Below, one piece after another: positions 1 through 5,818 of a stretch of DNA of 8,418 nucleotides (position 1 is its first letter; each line of letters opens with the position of its first letter). This DNA is from Candidatus Sifarchaeum marinoarchaea (GTDB lineage: Archaea > Asgardarchaeota > Sifarchaeia > Borrarchaeales > Borrarchaeaceae). The notes under the pieces are model-generated. The model worked only from the letters and a program-made list of their open reading frames with translations. It did not search any database and was not told the DNA's origin. The stretch is from NCBI GenBank assembly GCA_016294985.1, contig JAECRW010000064.1, positions 1-8,418 on the forward strand. Direction: 5' to 3'. The position numbers and the translations under genes were made by a program.

Positions 1-602
1 CTTTTTCTTACGAAAGAAGGAATTTTACCATTTTTTATCCATTGCTGTAGCGCTTCTATAGTTTTAGAGTCAGAAGGATAGCCACTCCCAATATGATGTA
101 GATTAAATTCTTGTTTTAGTTTGTTAAGTGAATTATCTCTTGTTACTTTGGCAACAATGGATGCAGCAGAAACTATGGGGTATAATTCATCTGCATTGTT
201 TTCTGCAATTATTGTAATAGTCTTTTGAACCAGGTACTGTTTTAACACATCTGCAAATTTTTTTGCATCTGACGTTATTGCATCAATATACACAATAGAT
301 GGTTGAAGTGCATTAATTATTTCACTTATTTTAAGAATTTCAAGGAGATTTAAATTTGATTTAATATCAAAAATAGAATCATCAATCTCCTGAGGCTCGA
401 CTTCCATGATTTTGCATTCTTTACATAAATTCATAATTTCAGGGAACAAGGCTTCTCTTTTTTTAGCAGTTAATTTTTTTGAATCTTTTACTCCTATCTT
501 GATAAGTTGATCTTCGTCTTCCTTTTTAAAAGATAAGCCAGCAATAACTAGATTCCCTAGAACCGCCCCTCTACCTGCCTCATCAATACCCATAATCTTC
601 AT
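1..602 (-). CDS. rnhB: Ribonuclease HII, 3' end cut by the window edge
   Basis: Type 2 RNase H, which cuts the RNA strand of RNA:DNA hybrids and acts at ribonucleotides left in DNA or at Okazaki primers. I translated it by hand: 200 residues are visible with no stop before the edge. The N-terminus reads MKIMGIDEAGRG, the family signature with acidic residues D7 and E8. The third and fourth metal-binding acids fit D107 (in YIDA) and D138 (before LYPIVSAASIVAKVTRD, the other diagnostic block). GSGYPSD lies at 172-178. The last visible residues, PSFVRK, match the start of the usual C-terminal PSFVRxSW segment, so only a short tail should be missing. The start at 602 has AGAGGG 4 nt upstream; a second ATG at 593 is possible but leaves almost nothing before the motif. 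It is the last visible gene of the leftward S30e-DUF61-rnhB cluster, 76 bp after the DUF61 gene. GAVLGNL replaces the commoner GPVIGPL after the signature. Confidence 0.93.
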   Translation of the reverse strand, partial: MKIMGIDEAGRGAVLGNLVIAGLSFKKEDEDQLIKIGVKDSKKLTAKKREALFPEIMNLCKECKIMEVEPQEIDDSIFDIKSNLNLLEILKISEIINALQPSIVYIDAITSDAKKFADVLKQYLVQKTITIIAENNADELYPIVSAASIVAKVTRDNSLNKLKQEFNLHHIGSGYPSDSKTIEALQQWIKNGKIPSFVRK

Positions 603-616
603 AGAACCCTCTTTAG

Positions 617-675
617 GAAGTGTACTAAGGGGTGTATTGAGGGTGAGTTGAAAAGCTTTACCCGGAATACACTTC
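617..675 (-). repeat. Overlapping inverted repeats between the DUF61 gene and rnhB
   Basis: Two perfect inverted repeats share one arm. GAAGTGTA (617-624) pairs with TACACTTC (668-675), giving an 8-bp stem. GTGTATT (632-638) pairs with AATACAC (666-672), giving a 7-bp stem. In the leftward transcript the two stems exclude each other, and both lie just upstream of the rnhB ribosome-binding site. The pairing is visible in the sequence; any regulatory role is inference. The stems are AT-rich and may be chance. Confidence 0.3.
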
Positions 676-678
676 GCG

Positions 679-1161
679 TTAGACGGTGCTAGCGCTGACG
701 CTAAATCCGATCGTAAAAAGTGTTTTAAATTTTTTCCGAAACACACGTATATCCGCCCAATAGAAATATTGTGGAAGATCAACATTAAATATTTTATATT
801 TATTGATGGGTTCGTCAATATGTCCTATAAACTTTCGAACTATGAAATTTTCGAGTTTTCCTCCATTAAGAACAAATATAGACTTTCCGAGATCAGTGCG
901 ACGAACAAAAAGAAAAGGCAATTTCAGTTGAGAATGAAACTCTTCTGGTAATTGTGATTCTAATTCTTCTAACTCATTTTTTTCAAAGATAAATTTTGAC
1001 CCATCTTTTGTCAAAACAGAGGGTCTTTCTTCTTTCAAAAGTGTAATAAGAGTCTTAAACTGTCTCGGTAGATGGTTATTTATTCGAGCAATGTCAAGTT
1101 TGTATAAAATATCTATGGATCTTTTAGGGGTTGATTTCATCTTCTGCCACTGCCTTGACAT
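679..1161 (-). CDS. UPF0216 / DUF61 family protein, function unknown
   Basis: A 160-residue archaeal protein of unknown function. I place it in UPF0216 (DUF61) from remembered family features: an N-terminal helix, then NNHLPRQFKTL (28-38), LLKEERPSVLTKDGSKF with a conserved DGS (41-57), an acidic stretch leading into LPEEFHSQLKLPF (71-83), and a C-terminal aromatic/basic segment YFYWADIRVFRKKFKT (132-147). No signal peptide or membrane segment is visible, so it is probably cytosolic. It lies between S30e (108 bp upstream) and rnhB (76 bp downstream) on the same strand. The start is uncertain. The ATG at 1161 has no Shine-Dalgarno site, unlike nearly all its neighbours. A second ATG at 1140 (residue 8) has only a weak AAGG 12 nt upstream. 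A TATA-like element lies at 1178-1185. Family membership is fairly sure; no biochemical role should be assumed. Confidence 0.82.
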   Translation of the reverse strand: MSRQWQKMKSTPKRSIDILYKLDIARINNHLPRQFKTLITLLKEERPSVLTKDGSKFIFEKNELEELESQLPEEFHSQLKLPFLFVRRTDLGKSIFVLNGGKLENFIVRKFIGHIDEPINKYKIFNVDLPQYFYWADIRVFRKKFKTLFTIGFSVSASTV

Positions 1162-1177
1162 AGAGAATTAATGCTTG

Positions 1178-1185
1178 TATTAAAA
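1178..1185 (-). promoter_or_regulatory. Possible TATA box of the DUF61 gene
   Basis: On the minus strand this reads TTTTAATA, about 20 nt before the ATG at 1161. Archaeal TATA boxes centre about 26 nt before the transcription start, which would put the start near 1156, just inside the first ATG. That would favour initiation at the 1140 ATG. The surroundings are AT-rich, so the assignment is weak. Confidence 0.25.
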
Positions 1186-1251
1186 TGAATTTGATGTTAA
1201 TTAAACAAATTCAAAGAAAGATGAATTGTTTTTGCAGGAGATGCATAAATC

Positions 1252-1269
1252 TATTATTTAAAAATAATA
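1252..1269 (-). terminator. AT palindrome and U-run directly after S30e
   Basis: Immediately past the S30e stop codon is an 18-bp perfect palindrome, TATTATTT-2 nt-AAATAATA, whose transcript includes a run of five U. Archaeal termination uses short U-runs, so this could end or attenuate the S30e transcript before the DUF61 gene. The stem is entirely A/T and would be weak as RNA. Confidence 0.3.
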
Positions 1270-1431
1270 TTATCTTATTTGGCCAACTTCACGACCTTGT
1301 ACGTAACGTTTCTTATAATTTTTCTTATTCCGTACCCTAGGTATCGGTGAATGCCTCTCTCGTCCCTTAACTTTTGGTGTCTGGGAACGGACTTTACCTG
1401 CTTTGGTCAATGAACCATGCGAACCTGGCAT
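1270..1431 (-). CDS. rps30e: Small ribosomal subunit protein S30e
   Basis: A 53-residue, highly basic protein found by translating the minus strand; it is too short for most ORF cut-offs. The sequence begins MPGSHGSLTKAGKVRSQTPK and continues through HSPIPRVRNKKNYKKR (27-42) to GREVGQIR. This is the S30e pattern: the MPGSHGSLTKAGKVR start, a basic middle, and the PRxRNRxNYxKR block. Archaeal S30e stands alone, whereas in eukaryotes it is made as a fusion with a ubiquitin-like protein. It is a component of the 30S subunit. The start at 1431 is well supported: AGGTGA (1439-1444) sits 7 nt upstream, and an AT-rich TATA block at 1467-1480 would place transcription start near 1448. It is the first gene of a leftward cluster with the DUF61 gene and rnhB, and it diverges from the small gene at 1559. 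Confidence 0.96.
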   Translation of the reverse strand: MPGSHGSLTKAGKVRSQTPKVKGRERHSPIPRVRNKKNYKKRYVQGREVGQIR

Positions 1432-1466
1432 TTCTTATTCACCTCACTACTCAATCTGTACGTGAG

Positions 1467-1480
1467 ATTTATAAATTTAT
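1467..1480. promoter_or_regulatory. Shared AT block of the S30e / small-gene divergent promoters
   Basis: The 127-bp divergent gap contains ATTTATAAATTTAT, a near-palindromic block that fits an archaeal TATA box on either strand. Leftward, the usual 26-nt spacing puts the S30e start near 1448, just before its Shine-Dalgarno site. Rightward, it puts the start near 1500, giving a leader of about 59 nt ahead of the 50-residue gene. The element is visible; its use in both directions is inferred. Confidence 0.45.
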
Positions 1481-1543
1481 GCTTACTGCTTTCCAAAGTC
1501 GGTGAGAAATACTCCACAAGTTTCCATTTTCTTACATTCTAAG

Positions 1544-1552
1544 AAAGGAGGT
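1544..1552 (+). promoter_or_regulatory. Strong Shine-Dalgarno site fixing the start of the 50-aa gene
   Basis: AAAGGAGGT is almost fully complementary to the 3' end of archaeal 16S rRNA and is spaced 6 nt from the ATG at 1559. It rules out the in-frame upstream ATG at 1502, which has no such site. Confidence 0.8.
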
Positions 1553-1558
1553 TTTCTT

Positions 1559-1711
1559 ATGGAAGTTAAATTACAAGTAAACGATGACGTAATAGAACTT
1601 CATCCATTTGTTAAAGCAGTCTTTCGTAGTGTTGTATTTGGTCTTATTAAAGAGTTACGAGATATACCTGAAGACATACGAGAAGTACAACTATTAATAA
1701 AAGCAGACTAG
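1559..1711 (+). CDS. Conserved-looking small archaeal protein, 50 aa, function unknown
   Basis: A 50-residue protein starting MEVKLQVNDDVIELHPF. The reading frame extends upstream to 1502, but I choose 1559 because AAAGGAGGT (1544-1552) lies exactly 6 nt before that ATG, the strongest ribosome-binding site in the window. The layout suggests a beta-hairpin (residues 2-13, with the turn at NDD), one amphipathic helix (about 16-36, FVKAVFRSVVFGLIKELRDI) and a final strand (42-48, EVQLLIK). It lacks cysteines and has no clear transmembrane segment. From memory, archaeal genomes carry unnamed 50-60 residue proteins of this layout (a VxVNGxxIxLxxFV start, a helix, then a final strand), but I know of no function. 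It stands alone on the plus strand, divergent from S30e and convergent with the panE-like gene. The Shine-Dalgarno site and fold pattern argue that it is a real gene. Confidence 0.75.
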   Translation: MEVKLQVNDDVIELHPFVKAVFRSVVFGLIKELRDIPEDIREVQLLIKAD

Positions 1712-1799
1712 ATGCATTTCGCAATATTTACAGTTGTATTTTTTAACTTTATCGGCGGGAAGTCCCCGTGCGAAAGGATGGGGTTGTTTACTATGCATT
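1712..1799. other. Convergent intergenic segment: T-run, GC hairpin, flanking direct repeats
   Basis: This gap lies between the 50-aa gene and the end of the panE-like gene. It holds T6 at 1739-1744, a likely terminator for the plus-strand gene. It also holds a GC-rich hairpin at 1764-1783: CCCCGT pairs with ATGGGG, including one G-U pair, around an 8-nt GCGAAAGG loop. The hairpin is preceded by GGCGGGAAGT and followed by TTGTTTAC. The whole segment is bracketed by direct repeats of ATGCATT (1712-1718 and 1793-1799). The hairpin context resembles right ends of IS200/IS605-type elements as I remember them. A plain terminator or a small structured RNA is equally possible. No coding potential was seen. 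Confidence 0.4.
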
Positions 1800-1811
1800 C
1801 TTGTCCATACA

Positions 1812-2738
1812 TCAAGGAAATCTCTTGAGGAGTTCAATGTATGCTTCTTGGTGTAATGGAGTTGCGACTCCTAGTTCTTTACCACTTTTTATGATGTAGC
1901 CAGTAAAAGTCTCAATTTCTGTTTTTCTTCCACTTTCGAAATCTCTTTGCATCGAAGTTTTTGTCTCATATGGAAAGCCGGACACCTTCTCCAAGGACAA
2001 TGGAATGATATCCTCCGGTAAAATTATTCCTCTCTTTTTGGCAATTAAATTAACTTCTTCCATAAGCCTTTTTAACATTTGCTTGTTTTTTTCATCTTCA
2101 ATAATTGCACCAAGAGGTTTTCGTAACAATGAGTCGATTGTTGCCAGCGGACCAATAAAAATGTACTTAGTCCAAACCTGAACGGAGATGTCGGTAGTTA
2201 ACTCTGCCCTTATATCTGCATTCCTCAATATGTCCTCAATATACCGATATTTTTCCGGATCGTAGTTTTCAGGCCCAAATATCAATTTTCGGGGACCGCC
2301 AACTTGTCTTATGACACCAGGCGTCTGAATGGCAGAACTAATGTATACGCATCCATTCAGCACCGTGCTCCTTGTCAGTATATTTCTTAATCTATCCGTG
2401 TTATCGACTCCATTGAGGACGGTAATAACCACAGTTTTTTCGTGGATATTGTCTATTAGTTGTTGTGCTGCAGTTTCAAGATCATAAGTCTTTACACAGA
2501 AGAACACAAGATCTACTAATCCTAGGTCCTTTGGATCATCTGTTGCAGTAGTAGGTATCGCTGTAAATTCCCCCTCCTCCTGAGTTATCACTTTGAGTCC
2601 ATTTTTCTTGATTTCGGCTAAATGTTCGCCACGAGCTACGAAAAAAATATCATGCTCTCCTGTGGTGCCATATTTCTGTGCTAGCTTTCCTCCGTAATAT
2701 CCTCCTACTCCTCCTATACCGATGATCGCTATCTTCAC
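1812..2738 (-). CDS. Ketopantoate reductase (PanE/ApbA) family oxidoreductase
   Basis: PanE reduces 2-dehydropantoate to pantoate with NADPH, in the coenzyme A pathway; archaeal homologues may use NADH or NADPH. The 308 residues are full length for the family. The N-terminus has the Rossmann motif GIGGVGG (7-13). NGVDN at 109-113 and the C-terminal TSMQRDFESGRKTEIETFTG block (261-280) are typical. K191 (WTKY) matches E. coli Lys176, S262 matches Ser244 and E274 matches Glu256 by spacing. However, the positions equal to the substrate-binding Asn180 and Asn184 are I195 and A199, so the substrate may differ; I therefore leave the symbol empty. The start is GTG at 2738, with GGAGG 7 nt upstream. 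It follows fibrillarin by 57 bp on the same strand and is probably the last gene of the nop5 operon. From memory, the KYIFIGPLATIDSLL segment is closest to a bacterial subgroup, so transfer is possible. Confidence 0.85.
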   Translation of the reverse strand: MKIAIIGIGGVGGYYGGKLAQKYGTTGEHDIFFVARGEHLAEIKKNGLKVITQEEGEFTAIPTTATDDPKDLGLVDLVFFCVKTYDLETAAQQLIDNIHEKTVVITVLNGVDNTDRLRNILTRSTVLNGCVYISSAIQTPGVIRQVGGPRKLIFGPENYDPEKYRYIEDILRNADIRAELTTDISVQVWTKYIFIGPLATIDSLLRKPLGAIIEDEKNKQMLKRLMEEVNLIAKKRGIILPEDIIPLSLEKVSGFPYETKTSMQRDFESGRKTEIETFTGYIIKSGKELGVATPLHQEAYIELLKRFP

Positions 2739-2795
2739 GAACTTTCCTCCGTCTGCTTTATTTCGATAATCTGGTCTTTTGAGATAAAACTTGTC

Positions 2796-3452
2796 CTAGG
2801 CAGTAAATTGACCGATTACCATACAGTGGTCCTTATCAAAAGGCTTCAAGCTTTCAATGTTCTCTTCTACCGTGAAGCCGTTTTCTTTTAGAATATCGGT
2901 CTCTTCTGAGAATATCTTAGATATCTCTTTGGAAGAATCAATACTCCTGGCTTTAATAGCTAGCATCGCAAAACCTCTATTTTTAAGAAATAACTTTGCA
3001 TTATCAACTAAAATGATCGCCTGCGCAGGCTGGGCAATATCTTGATAAATCACATCTACAGGCCCAATAAACATCCTGTATGTCTCTGGAAAACGTGCAT
3101 CTGCCAAAATGGGTATCATATTGGATCTACTTTCACATACTCGTAACAAATCCCTCATTGCACGAGGGGAAAATTCTATACAGTACACAATACCCTCTTG
3201 TCCTACAAGATCCGAAACATGACTAGCTGTTGTGCCTGATGCAGCTCCCAAGTAAAGTACATGCATTTTTGGTTGAATAGGAATTTGTTTTAGCCCTTTT
3301 CGAATGGCTGCAGCGAATTTACTACGATAAGGATCCCATTCTCGATATTCTTCTCCTTCGAATTGAAGTAAACGTTCTCCATATACGGTTTTCCCCGGCG
3401 CTAGATTCTTTGTTGTGACCCTTTTTTCTATAAAATGAATATTTTCGTTCAT
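2796..3452 (-). CDS. flpA: Fibrillarin-like rRNA/tRNA 2'-O-methyltransferase
   Basis: This is the catalytic subunit of the archaeal box C/D ribonucleoprotein. With Nop5, L7Ae and a guide RNA it methylates ribose 2'-OH groups in rRNA and some tRNAs, using S-adenosylmethionine. The 218 residues match archaeal fibrillarins, which lack the eukaryotic glycine/arginine-rich tail. Seen in order: YREWDPYRSKFAAAI (36-50), the SAM-binding loop LGAASGTTASHVSD (68-81), E93 in YCIEFSPRAMRDLL, D118 in LADAR, DVIYQDIAQPAQA (133-145) with D138, and LAIKARSID (164-172) with K167. The last two blocks carry residues of the conserved catalytic set. The protein ends with LKPFDKDHCMVIGQF. The ATG at 3452 lies 2 nt after the nop5 stop codon, and its Shine-Dalgarno site (GAGGGG) lies within the end of nop5. 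That indicates translational coupling, which suits two subunits needed together. Confidence 0.97.
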   Translation of the reverse strand: MNENIHFIEKRVTTKNLAPGKTVYGERLLQFEGEEYREWDPYRSKFAAAIRKGLKQIPIQPKMHVLYLGAASGTTASHVSDLVGQEGIVYCIEFSPRAMRDLLRVCESRSNMIPILADARFPETYRMFIGPVDVIYQDIAQPAQAIILVDNAKLFLKNRGFAMLAIKARSIDSSKEISKIFSEETDILKENGFTVEENIESLKPFDKDHCMVIGQFTA

Positions 3453-3454
3453 AT

Positions 3455-4705
3455 CTACCCCTCAGATGGTTTTCTTCTCTCAGATATCCCTTTTTCTTTG
3501 CCTTTCTTTTTCTTTTTCTTCTTTTTCTTTTTCTTTGCCTTTCTTTTTACTTCTTTGATAGGCGGGGAAGGATATTTTTTCTCTATTTCTTGAATTCGCT
3601 TTTGTACATCTAAGGCTAATTCATCACCAATAAACTCGCCTGCGTAGGCATCAACTCTTGCCGCGATTGTTAACTTTCCGGAAATAGCTCGAGCAATTTT
3701 TCCGCGCAACCACCATTTTGCATTATGTATTTCGGGTTTTTGAAATATTACACCGTGCTTTGGAGGTTTACTCCCTGTTTTTATGGCTCTAAATAGCGCT
3801 TTCTCCGCACCGAGAACTTGAACTGTGCTCGCAGGAAGTCGTGCCAATTCCAGAAGTCCTCCAGCAATGCTAATGATTCGCGCTCCAAGTAGAGCACCAG
3901 CAACTGCAGTCACATTTGGAGCAACCTCTCTCATTGTCTCTTCTATGTAACGTTCACTCTCTTTCCTGACCTTATATAAGTCATTTGTTATACTTGCAAA
4001 CTCCATAAGTGATTTTAAGTCATCTTCAGTCATTTCTGCTCCTATTGAATCTTTAACATCGCCTTCTATTTCTTTCGCCTTATCTGAAGGCATTCCAGTG
4101 GTTTTTTGAATTTCCGAAACTAAAAAACGGTGGCGCGGGCCTAATGCACCCACCAAACCTACATATGTCTCATGATTTTCGAGTTTGTCCAATTCTGGAA
4201 AATGGAGACCATACCATTCTCGGATTCGAGTTGAGAATAAATTCAACGTTTGGTCAATGTCATCTATTGCTTTAATCGCTTGTGCGACCATTTTATCTCT
4301 TCGTTCAGAGGCACGTTTTATCTTCTTTTGTGCTTGTAACAAGCCTACTGATTGTAATATAAACTGAAAGTTGTTAATTCCTTCTTCTTTTGCTATGCTG
4401 AGTGATTTTTCGCGGAAATCTTTGAATATCGGGCTTCCTTTCTCAACTAAAGTATTAATATCAAATTGCTCCTGTACATTTTTTGCCAGTTTCTGATCTT
4501 CAACAACGATTTCTTGAAATCCCTTTTGCTTTAGCGTGCTTAGAACATCTTTTACTTCATCTATAAGTTGTCCTGATTGAATGCGTTCTATTTTTTCTAC
4601 AATTTTCTCGGGTGTACTTGAGAATAGCACACGATAGATAATTTCTCTATTTTCACCTAATCCAAAAACTCCTACTACGTTCTCCACAATATATGCACGC
4701 TTCAT
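3455..4705 (-). CDS. nop5: Nop5 (Nop56/58-like) box C/D RNP scaffold protein
   Basis: Nop5 binds fibrillarin through its N-terminal domain, dimerises through a coiled coil and contacts the L7Ae-guide RNA complex through its Nop domain. The 416 residues show all three parts: an N-terminal alpha/beta domain (about 1-120), helical coiled-coil sequence (about 125-255) and the Nop domain (about 255-360). The Nop domain carries GALLGARIISIAGGLLELARLP (270-291), the signature VLGAEKALFRAIKTGSKPPKHGVIFQ (297-322) and the WWLRGKIAR segment. A basic tail follows, with 11 consecutive lysines at 391-401 and then GKEKG. Such lysine-rich tails are familiar in Nop5/Nop56/58. The tail contains a duplicated 22-bp purine-rich segment read in two frames (see findings). 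The start at 4705 is supported by AGGATGA (4713-4719), 7 nt upstream. It is the first gene of the nop5-flpA-panE-like operon, divergent from pyrD. Confidence 0.97.
   Translation of the reverse strand: MKRAYIVENVVGVFGLGENREIIYRVLFSSTPEKIVEKIERIQSGQLIDEVKDVLSTLKQKGFQEIVVEDQKLAKNVQEQFDINTLVEKGSPIFKDFREKSLSIAKEEGINNFQFILQSVGLLQAQKKIKRASERRDKMVAQAIKAIDDIDQTLNLFSTRIREWYGLHFPELDKLENHETYVGLVGALGPRHRFLVSEIQKTTGMPSDKAKEIEGDVKDSIGAEMTEDDLKSLMEFASITNDLYKVRKESERYIEETMREVAPNVTAVAGALLGARIISIAGGLLELARLPASTVQVLGAEKALFRAIKTGSKPPKHGVIFQKPEIHNAKWWLRGKIARAISGKLTIAARVDAYAGEFIGDELALDVQKRIQEIEKKYPSPPIKEVKRKAKKKKKKKKKKKGKEKGISERRKPSEG
3490..3548 (-). repeat. 22-bp direct repeat in the nop5 lysine-tail coding sequence
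   Basis: An exact 22-bp sequence occurs at 3490-3511 and again at 3527-3548, 37 bp apart. Because 37 is not a multiple of 3, the copies are read in different frames: the upstream copy gives KRKAKKK-type residues and the downstream copy KKGKEKG-type residues. The segment between is homopurine on the coding strand. This looks like slippage or duplication inside a low-complexity tract. Confidence 0.75.
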
Positions 4706-4836
4706 CGTAATTTCATCCTGTAATTATATCAAGTTCATCAAAAATTACCATTATCAGGTAGAAGATATTTAATTTGGTATCAAATCGTTTTCATTTATTT
4801 GATGTTACATAATTTATGAAAGGGTGTTATTGATTT
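4706..4836. promoter_or_regulatory. Divergent promoter region between nop5 and pyrD
   Basis: These 131 AT-rich bp separate two outward-facing operons. The block GATATTTAATTT (4764-4775) is the best TATA candidate. Leftward, read as AAATTAAATATC, it predicts a nop5 start near 4741 and a leader of about 36 nt with the Shine-Dalgarno site at 4713-4719. Rightward, it predicts a pyrD start near 4796 and a leader of about 41 nt carrying AAAGGGTG (4819-4826) before the ATG. A second AT block at 4792-4800 is less suitable for pyrD, because its predicted start would fall within the Shine-Dalgarno site. Positions are inferred from spacing rules only. Confidence 0.4.
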
Positions 4837-5763
4837 ATGAGTATGTCAGCTCTGTCCACTTCTCTTGGAATATTACAACTTAAGAATCCTGTCATGTTAG
4901 CTGCTGGAATTCTCGGTATTTCGGGACCAGTACTTAAACGTGTTGCGAAAGCTGGTGCGGGTGCGGTTGTCACAAAATCTATCGGTCCTGAACCCAGAGA
5001 AGGCTATATTAACCCATCGGTTATTTCTCTTAACGAATTTAGCTGCTTGAACGCAGTTGGTCTTTCTAATCCTGGATATTTAGAATTCTCCAAAGAAATA
5101 TCGGTAGCTAAACAAGGAGGAGTTCCAGTTATTGTTAGTATATTTGGCGCAGAAATTGAAGAATTTTGCAAAATTGCTAAGGAAATGGAAAAGAATGGAG
5201 CAGATGCCCTAGAACTTAATCTTTCATGTCCTCACGGAGGGAAATACGGCGCTTCTATTGGACAGGATTCAAAATTAACTGGTGAAATTGTAAACGCGGT
5301 TAAGAGCACCGTGCGGATACCTATTTTTGTAAAACTTACTCCAAATGTTACCGATCTAATTCCAATTGCTAAAAGTGCAGAAGATAATGGTGCTGATGCT
5401 ATCACTGCTATAAATACTGTGCGAGCGATGAGCATAGACATAGAAACAGCTATGCCAATTTTATCGAATAAATATGGAGGTTTATCTGGACCTGCAATAA
5501 AACCTATAGCGATAAAACATATCTATGATCTTTACAAAGAAGTGGAGATTCCCCTTATCGGTGTTGGTGGCATTGTTTCTTGGAAGGATGCTGTAGAATT
5601 CTTTCTTGCAGGGGCTACTGCGCTTCAAATAGGCACGGGGCTTCTTTATTTAGAAAGTTATATGGATATATTCAATAAAATAACCGAAGGTATTCTTAAC
5701 TTCCTCAAACGAAAAGGAAATATTCATTTAGAGGAAATAATTGGGCTATCACACAGACTTTAA
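4837..5763 (+). CDS. pyrD: Dihydroorotate dehydrogenase, class 1B catalytic subunit
   Basis: It oxidises dihydroorotate to orotate using FMN, the fourth step of pyrimidine synthesis, and passes electrons to PyrK and on to NAD+. The 308 residues are a standard length for the soluble class 1 enzyme, and no membrane anchor is present. Seen: the N-terminal LKNPVMLAAGILG segment (15-27), the FMN-contact lysine region VVTKSIG (44-50), NAVGLSNPG (72-80), and the active-site loop LNLSCPHGGKYGASIGQD (127-144) with presumed catalytic base C131. Further along are K166 in FVKLTPN, INTVRAM (192-198), GGLSGPAIKPIAI (214-226), and the phosphate-binding IGVGGI (241-246) with QIGTGLL (264-270). A catalytic cysteine rather than serine marks class 1, and adjacent pyrK marks subclass 1B. 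The start at 4837 has AAAGGGTG just upstream; an ATG at 4843 is a minor alternative. pyrK follows on the same strand. Confidence 0.96.
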   Translation: MSMSALSTSLGILQLKNPVMLAAGILGISGPVLKRVAKAGAGAVVTKSIGPEPREGYINPSVISLNEFSCLNAVGLSNPGYLEFSKEISVAKQGGVPVIVSIFGAEIEEFCKIAKEMEKNGADALELNLSCPHGGKYGASIGQDSKLTGEIVNAVKSTVRIPIFVKLTPNVTDLIPIAKSAEDNGADAITAINTVRAMSIDIETAMPILSNKYGGLSGPAIKPIAIKHIYDLYKEVEIPLIGVGGIVSWKDAVEFFLAGATALQIGTGLLYLESYMDIFNKITEGILNFLKRKGNIHLEEIIGLSHRL

Positions 5764-5800
5764 TTCTATTTAGTTTCAGACTTATGTGAGATATAGCACA

Positions 5801-5806
5801 AAAGGA
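5801..5806 (+). promoter_or_regulatory. Shine-Dalgarno site deciding the pyrK start
   Basis: AAAGGA lies 9 nt before a GTG (5816) and 12 nt before the adjacent in-frame ATG (5819). The longer reading-frame start, a GTG at 5786, has no such site in front of it. The real start is therefore 5816 or 5819, shortening the longest frame by 10 or 11 residues. Confidence 0.65.
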
Positions 5807-5818
5807 TTGAATAACGTG

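Noticed and set aside
1502..1558. 19-residue N-terminal extension of the small protein from the ATG at 1502
   Set aside because: It would place the strong Shine-Dalgarno site inside the coding sequence; the extension lacks its own site and includes a translated AAAGGAGG.
4185..4367. Open frame of 60 codons antisense to nop5, and similar frames antisense to or overlapping pyrD, pyrK, elp3, flpA and the DUF61 gene
   Set aside because: All lie fully or mostly within well-identified genes on the other strand, show no family motifs and have no convincing start signals. They are shadow frames.
4713..4760. Possible box C/D guide RNA or kink-turn motif in the nop5 leader (CTGA followed by TTTGATGA on the minus strand)
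   Set aside because: The C-like box has the wrong first base, no second C/D pair lies at the right distance, and the GATGA string nearest the gene is the Shine-Dalgarno site. It is not supportable as a guide RNA.
5786..5818. N-terminal extension of pyrK from the GTG at 5786
   Set aside because: No ribosome-binding site precedes it, while AAAGGA at 5801-5806 correctly positions GTG 5816 or ATG 5819; the added residues match nothing in the family.
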